From contig JAUWFF010000014.1 of the NCBI GenBank assembly GCA_030607105.1, positions 1 through 10,487 on the forward strand: a stretch of 10,487 nt of DNA, read 5' to 3'. Each line of letters opens with the position of its first letter. Position 1 is the stretch's first letter. Positions 6,778 through 10,487 of this stretch are shown here, in pieces. This stretch comes from Filomicrobium sp. (GTDB taxonomy: Bacteria > Pseudomonadota > Alphaproteobacteria > Rhizobiales > Hyphomicrobiaceae). The position numbers and the translations under genes are program-made. The notes beneath the pieces were generated by a model. The model was not told where the DNA came from. It searched no databases and saw nothing but the letters and a program-made list of their open reading frames with translations.

Positions 6778-8679
6778 TCAGTCCTTGACCCAAGTTTTCG
6801 CGGACAGCGAGCGCTCGGGCAGATAGGAACGTACCTTCGGTACGAAGCCCTTGGAATGCGCACGCTGCATTCCCTCCCAATAGTCGATCGACATGAGCTC
6901 CGCGTTGGCTTCCCGGAAGTACCGTCTCAGTTCCGGATCATCAATTCGCAACCCGACCAGCATCTCCTCCGGCAGGAAAATCGTTCCAGTCTCGAAAAAC
7001 CAATCTGGAATGTCTTCTTCCCCGTCGATCCGCCCGACATTGGTCCGAACTTTGACACCGCTCAAAGGTTCGACCGCGTCATAATCAAACAGATAGATTT
7101 TGCCGATCCGGCTCACACCATAGTTGCGGGCGTCAAGGTCTTTATTGAAGATATTCGCCGCGGCATTGTTTTGAATGCAGATGCCCAGCTCCTCGATCGC
7201 CCGCTTGCCAGCCTCGACATCGGCATCTTTCAAGAACACCGGAAGCGGCACGAGTTTCATCTGCACGATGAGGTGCTTGAACAGGACATAGCGGTGCAGG
7301 ATCTTGACCGACCCCGGCGCCGCCTCTGCAAATTCCTTTAGCAGCTCGGGCGCGAACCAAGAGCGTTCGAGGCGGACATTCGAATACATGACGTTGTCGA
7401 GCATCGAGCCCGCCCGGTCCATGTCGTGAACCAGGTCATACTTCTGCAGCACGGAATCAGGGCCGTCGAAAGCGTCCCATTTGTAGCCCTCCGCGGGCGT
7501 GTCACGGATGACCTTCAGCACGTAGCGCGAAGACGGCATCGAAAACCCAATCGCCACGGTGCCTCGTGATCCGACGGCGAAATCGAGCATTTCCTGCGTC
7601 CGGTTATGCTCTCCCAGCAACTCGCGCATCACCGCTACCTTGCCGACATGATTGAAGCCGATCGTCGAGTAGTGCAGCCCCAGCGGCCGCTTCGGCATCA
7701 ACTCGTGCAGGAACCGCGCGAGTTGGTGATAGGCGTATTCGGTGACGTGAAAGTTCGCCAGCGCCGAGGAAAATACTCGGTGAATCTCATCGGACTGGGT
7801 GATCAGGGCGTCGGCGTAGATACCATTCTTATCGTTGAGAAGCGCGATCACGACCGGCAGGAATTCGCGCTCATCCGACTTGTCCTGAATGCCACCACTG
7901 CCGCCGCCCTGAACAAAAGCATCGTTTTTTTTGTACCAGATGCGCCCGGCCAGATAGGCGCCGCGGTTTCGAAAAAAACCAGCGTTGATGAATTCAAGCG
8001 CGCAAGGACTATCAACGACGGCGCCGCGCTCCGCTAACTCGGCATTGACGCGATCAGCAAGCAATGCCGCATCCGCATGCAGGTCACGAAAAGGTGCCCT
8101 GAAGTCCGGCACGTTGAGGACATGGGCCATCGCACCAGCGCTCACCGTCCCTGATGCCGGAAACGTCAGCGTCACTCCATTGCTGACATCGAACTCCGGC
8201 CCATCCCCTTGACGCCCGGCGTGATAGGCCACCGGCGCCCATTCCCCTTGCCGGACAACGCGACGCGTCGTCCGAAGGAAGGCAAATGCCAAATCGGCTT
8301 CGTATCGGCCGTGGATGTAGTCGAGATAGGCGGCCTCGATCTCAACCCAGAAACCGCGCACATCGGGAATGTTGCTCGGCCATCTGTCATTCAGCAGCGG
8401 AATGATCGCGTTGAGATAGCGGCCATAGATGGTCAACCGCTCAACACTGAGCTTGAACGTGTCAGGCCAGTTGCGTTCCTCAAACAGCCGCTGATAAGCG
8501 AACGGGATTTCACGCGAGCGCTTATAATAGTTGTCGAAGATGGTCAGGATCGCACGCGCGATAAGCTCAGCACGCGTACGCCTCGGCAACTTTGGGTCGA
8601 GGCGGTTAAGGTAACGCGTTGCTCGACGCAAGGCGCCTTGCAGCGCCTCGTCAATCTCTTCGACGACCTCGACCGACAC
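6778..8679 (-). CDS. aceK: Isocitrate dehydrogenase kinase/phosphatase
   Basis: Bifunctional enzyme that phosphorylates and inactivates isocitrate dehydrogenase, and reverses this, so diverting isocitrate to the glyoxylate bypass. The 633 residues carry the AceK signatures: LGLHYSTIGFNHVGK (about 333-347), a glycine-containing nucleotide loop GSRGTVAIGFSMPSS (370-384), Lys389 in YVLKVIRD matching E. coli Lys336, and the catalytic set Asp514 (NIFNKD), Asn519 (ARNYG) and Asp532 (FDYDA), with the same mutual spacing as E. coli Asp457, Asn462 and Asp475. The core appears intact. It is about 55 residues longer than the 578-residue E. coli protein: some 31 at the N-terminus and the rest before the nucleotide loop. 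The start is GTG, with GAGGG about 10 bases upstream; there is no in-frame ATG near the N-terminus. Only 14 bases separate it from the formate dehydrogenase stop, so joint transcription is likely. Neither aceA nor aceB is in the window. Confidence 0.94.
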   Translation of the reverse strand: MSVEVVEEIDEALQGALRRATRYLNRLDPKLPRRTRAELIARAILTIFDNYYKRSREIPFAYQRLFEERNWPDTFKLSVERLTIYGRYLNAIIPLLNDRWPSNIPDVRGFWVEIEAAYLDYIHGRYEADLAFAFLRTTRRVVRQGEWAPVAYHAGRQGDGPEFDVSNGVTLTFPASGTVSAGAMAHVLNVPDFRAPFRDLHADAALLADRVNAELAERGAVVDSPCALEFINAGFFRNRGAYLAGRIWYKKNDAFVQGGGSGGIQDKSDEREFLPVVIALLNDKNGIYADALITQSDEIHRVFSSALANFHVTEYAYHQLARFLHELMPKRPLGLHYSTIGFNHVGKVAVMRELLGEHNRTQEMLDFAVGSRGTVAIGFSMPSSRYVLKVIRDTPAEGYKWDAFDGPDSVLQKYDLVHDMDRAGSMLDNVMYSNVRLERSWFAPELLKEFAEAAPGSVKILHRYVLFKHLIVQMKLVPLPVFLKDADVEAGKRAIEELGICIQNNAAANIFNKDLDARNYGVSRIGKIYLFDYDAVEPLSGVKVRTNVGRIDGEEDIPDWFFETGTIFLPEEMLVGLRIDDPELRRYFREANAELMSIDYWEGMQRAHSKGFVPKVRSYLPERSLSAKTWVKD

Positions 8680-8693
8680 AGCGCAAGCCCTCG

Positions 8694-10487
8694 TTACTCC
8701 GCGGCTTCTGCCGGCTCGCCCGCTTCAACCTTTTCAACACGCGCCGCGCAATACTTGAACTCGGGGATTTTGCCGACCGGGTCAAGCTGTGGGTTGGTCA
8801 GCAAGTTGGCCGAGGCTTCGGCAAAGCAGAACGGTATGAACACCATGCCTTCCGGAACATCCCGTTCGGCCCGGGATTTGAGTCGGATCGAACCGCGCCG
8901 CGTGCCGACTTCGACGAAATCGCCAGCCGTCAGACCGAGTTTCTCAAGATCGCGTGGATTAAGACTGGCGATCGCCTCCGGCTCAAGCGCATCAAGGCTG
9001 CTCGCCCGCCGGGTCATCGAGCCGGTATGCCAATGCTCTAGAAGGCGTCCAGTGGTAAGCACCATTGGATAGTGCTCATCTGGCAGCTCGTCGGGAGGCA
9101 GCAATTGGGCAGGGACGATTTTCGCGCGGCCGGACTTGGTCGGGAACGACGTCGAAAAGATGATTTCGCTACCGGGCTTGTTGGGATCGTCACAAGGATA
9201 AGTCACCGACTCCTCGTCCAACAGTCGCTGCCACGAGATATTATCAAGCGAAGGCATCACGGAGGCCATTTCAGTATAGACCTCACCGACGTCCTTGTAA
9301 TTCCAGTCGAGTCCAATCTTCTGCGCCAGCGCCTGAATGAGCTCCCAGTCCTGGCGTGCTTCACCTGGTGGATTGACGACCGGCCGGGCTAGTTGAACCT
9401 GCCGGTTGGTATTCGTAAAGGTGCCCCACTTTTCGGCATGCGCCGAGGCAGGCAGCACCACGTCGGCATGCCAGGCGGTTTCCGTAACAAAGAGGTCCTG
9501 CACCACCAGGTGGTCAAGCGCCGCAATCGCTTCTCGGGCGTGCTGCACATCAGGGTCCGACATCGCCGGATTCTCACCCATAATGTACATGCCGCGAATA
9601 TCTCCGGCGTGGATCGCCTTCATGATCTCAACCACGGTCAGACCGCGTTTGGTATCAAGCGGCCGACCCCAGAGCCGTTCGAACTTGGCATGCACGGCCG
9701 GATCCTCAACCGAGATGTAGTCGGGATAGACCATCGGAATGAGACCCGCGTCCGAGGCCCCCTGCACGTTGTTTTGACCGCGCAACGGGTGCAATCCTGC
9801 TCCAGGGCGCCCGATATGGCCGGTCACCAAGGCAAGCGAGATCAGGCAGCGCGAGTTGTCCGTGCCATGCGTATGCTGCGAGACGCCCATGCCCCAGAAG
9901 ATCAGCGAGCGTTCCGAGCGCGCATAGATACGGGCGACTTCGCGGATCGTTGCAGCGTTGATCCCACACACCGGCGCCATCGCCTCCGGCGTGAAGTCCG
10001 CAACGCGTTTCTTGAGGTCTTCATAGCCCTCGGTATGCGCCTGAACGTACTGGATATCGACCATACCCTCGGTGATGATGACGTTCAGCATGGCATTCAG
10101 CAGCGCGACGTCGGTACCAGGCTTGAACTGCAGCATGTGCGAAGCATAACGGCCGAGGCCGCCGCCATGCCCACGCGGGTCCATGATGATCAGCTTGGCC
10201 CCGCGCGATGCGGCATCCTTGAGGTAGGTCGCCGCCACAGGATGGTTTTGGTTCGGCCGCGCGCCGATGACGATCATGCAGTCGCTCTGCTCGGCCGCCA
10301 TGAAGGGAGCCGTCACGGCGCCAGAGTTAAGGCCTTCCATCAACGCCGCCACGGAAGAGGCGTGGCACAACCTGGTGCAGTGATCGACGTTGTTGGTGCC
10401 GAAGCCGGTGCGCACCAGCTTCTGGAACAGGTACGCCTCTTCGTTCGATCCCTTGGCCGATCCGAAGCCGGCCAACGCTCCCGAGCC
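8694..10487 (-). CDS. Formate dehydrogenase alpha subunit, molybdopterin-containing (5' partial)
   Basis: C-terminal 597 residues of a Mo/W-bis-MGD formate dehydrogenase, which oxidises formate to CO2. The frame stays open to the window edge, so the N-terminal part is missing; a TTG at 10475 is not a credible start, since it falls inside the conserved fold. The active-site TRLCHASS is present, with the metal-ligand Cys at codon 10365-10367 followed by the catalytic His, so this is a Cys enzyme rather than a selenocysteine one. LRGQNNVQGASD includes the conserved Arg (codon 9780-9782), 195 residues after the Cys, close to the spacing of Cys/Sec140 and Arg333 in E. coli FdhF. The C-terminal molybdopterin-dinucleotide domain includes TTGRLLEHWHTGSMTRR and FCFAEASANLLT. 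The sequence is most like the cytoplasmic NAD-linked FdsA/FdhA type, but its electron-transfer partners lie outside the window. The usual downstream fdhD and fdsD genes are replaced by aceK. Confidence 0.93.
   Translation of the reverse strand, partial: GSGALAGFGSAKGSNEEAYLFQKLVRTGFGTNNVDHCTRLCHASSVAALMEGLNSGAVTAPFMAAEQSDCMIVIGARPNQNHPVAATYLKDAASRGAKLIIMDPRGHGGGLGRYASHMLQFKPGTDVALLNAMLNVIITEGMVDIQYVQAHTEGYEDLKKRVADFTPEAMAPVCGINAATIREVARIYARSERSLIFWGMGVSQHTHGTDNSRCLISLALVTGHIGRPGAGLHPLRGQNNVQGASDAGLIPMVYPDYISVEDPAVHAKFERLWGRPLDTKRGLTVVEIMKAIHAGDIRGMYIMGENPAMSDPDVQHAREAIAALDHLVVQDLFVTETAWHADVVLPASAHAEKWGTFTNTNRQVQLARPVVNPPGEARQDWELIQALAQKIGLDWNYKDVGEVYTEMASVMPSLDNISWQRLLDEESVTYPCDDPNKPGSEIIFSTSFPTKSGRAKIVPAQLLPPDELPDEHYPMVLTTGRLLEHWHTGSMTRRASSLDALEPEAIASLNPRDLEKLGLTAGDFVEVGTRRGSIRLKSRAERDVPEGMVFIPFCFAEASANLLTNPQLDPVGKIPEFKYCAARVEKVEAGEPAEAAE

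Noticed and set aside
8209..9072. Plus-strand open frame of 287 codons spanning the aceK/formate dehydrogenase junction
   Set aside because: It is antisense to two well-supported genes, has no ribosome binding site or recognisable domain, and is Arg/Ser-rich as expected for a shadow frame.
10464..10475. TTG at 10475 as start of the formate dehydrogenase alpha subunit
   Set aside because: The frame remains open through the window edge and the segment is internal to the conserved fold, so the gene is simply cut by the window.
1..10487. Mobile element, CRISPR array, tRNA or defence system
   Set aside because: I saw no transposase, integrase, terminal repeats, regularly spaced repeats or tRNA-like cloverleaf on either strand. 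The genes are ordinary chromosomal metabolism, transport and regulation.

Overview
The window is GC-rich, densely coding chromosomal DNA from a Gram-negative bacterium. It shows an OmpA-type peptidoglycan-binding domain, a periplasmic Bug/TctC receptor, AceE/AceF pyruvate dehydrogenase and AceK. The best guess is a proteobacterium, probably an alphaproteobacterium of the Bradyrhizobium/Rhodopseudomonas kind. This rests on remembered likeness of the regulator and of the aceK-aceE-aceF order, not on a search. I see no insertion sequence, tRNA, rRNA, CRISPR array or phage gene.

Left part, plus strand (1-2529): the end of a protein whose visible N-terminal portion resembles a PstS-like substrate-binding fold and whose C-terminus is an OmpA domain; a secreted Bug/TctC solute receptor 45 bases downstream; then a cytoplasmic Cro/C1-type (XRE) HTH regulator with a conserved C-terminal domain of unknown function.

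Right part, minus strand (10487 down to 2526), in transcription order: the C-terminal two thirds of a Mo/W formate dehydrogenase alpha subunit, cut by the window edge; aceK (isocitrate dehydrogenase kinase/phosphatase) 14 bases later with a GTG start; a 233-base intergenic region; aceE (homodimeric pyruvate dehydrogenase E1); and aceF (E2, one lipoyl domain) 53 bases later. The E3 gene (lpd), often found next, is absent. aceF instead meets the regulator tail to tail, and one CTAG palindrome supplies both stop codons.

Together the minus-strand genes control how carbon enters and leaves the acetyl-CoA/TCA node. PDH makes acetyl-CoA and NADH from pyruvate, formate dehydrogenase oxidises formate, and AceK sets isocitrate dehydrogenase activity and so the split between the TCA cycle and the glyoxylate bypass. 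All enzymes belong to known families. The main point of interest is this grouping, especially aceK next to formate dehydrogenase and PDH rather than next to aceB/aceA. I found no convincing sign of an entirely undescribed system.
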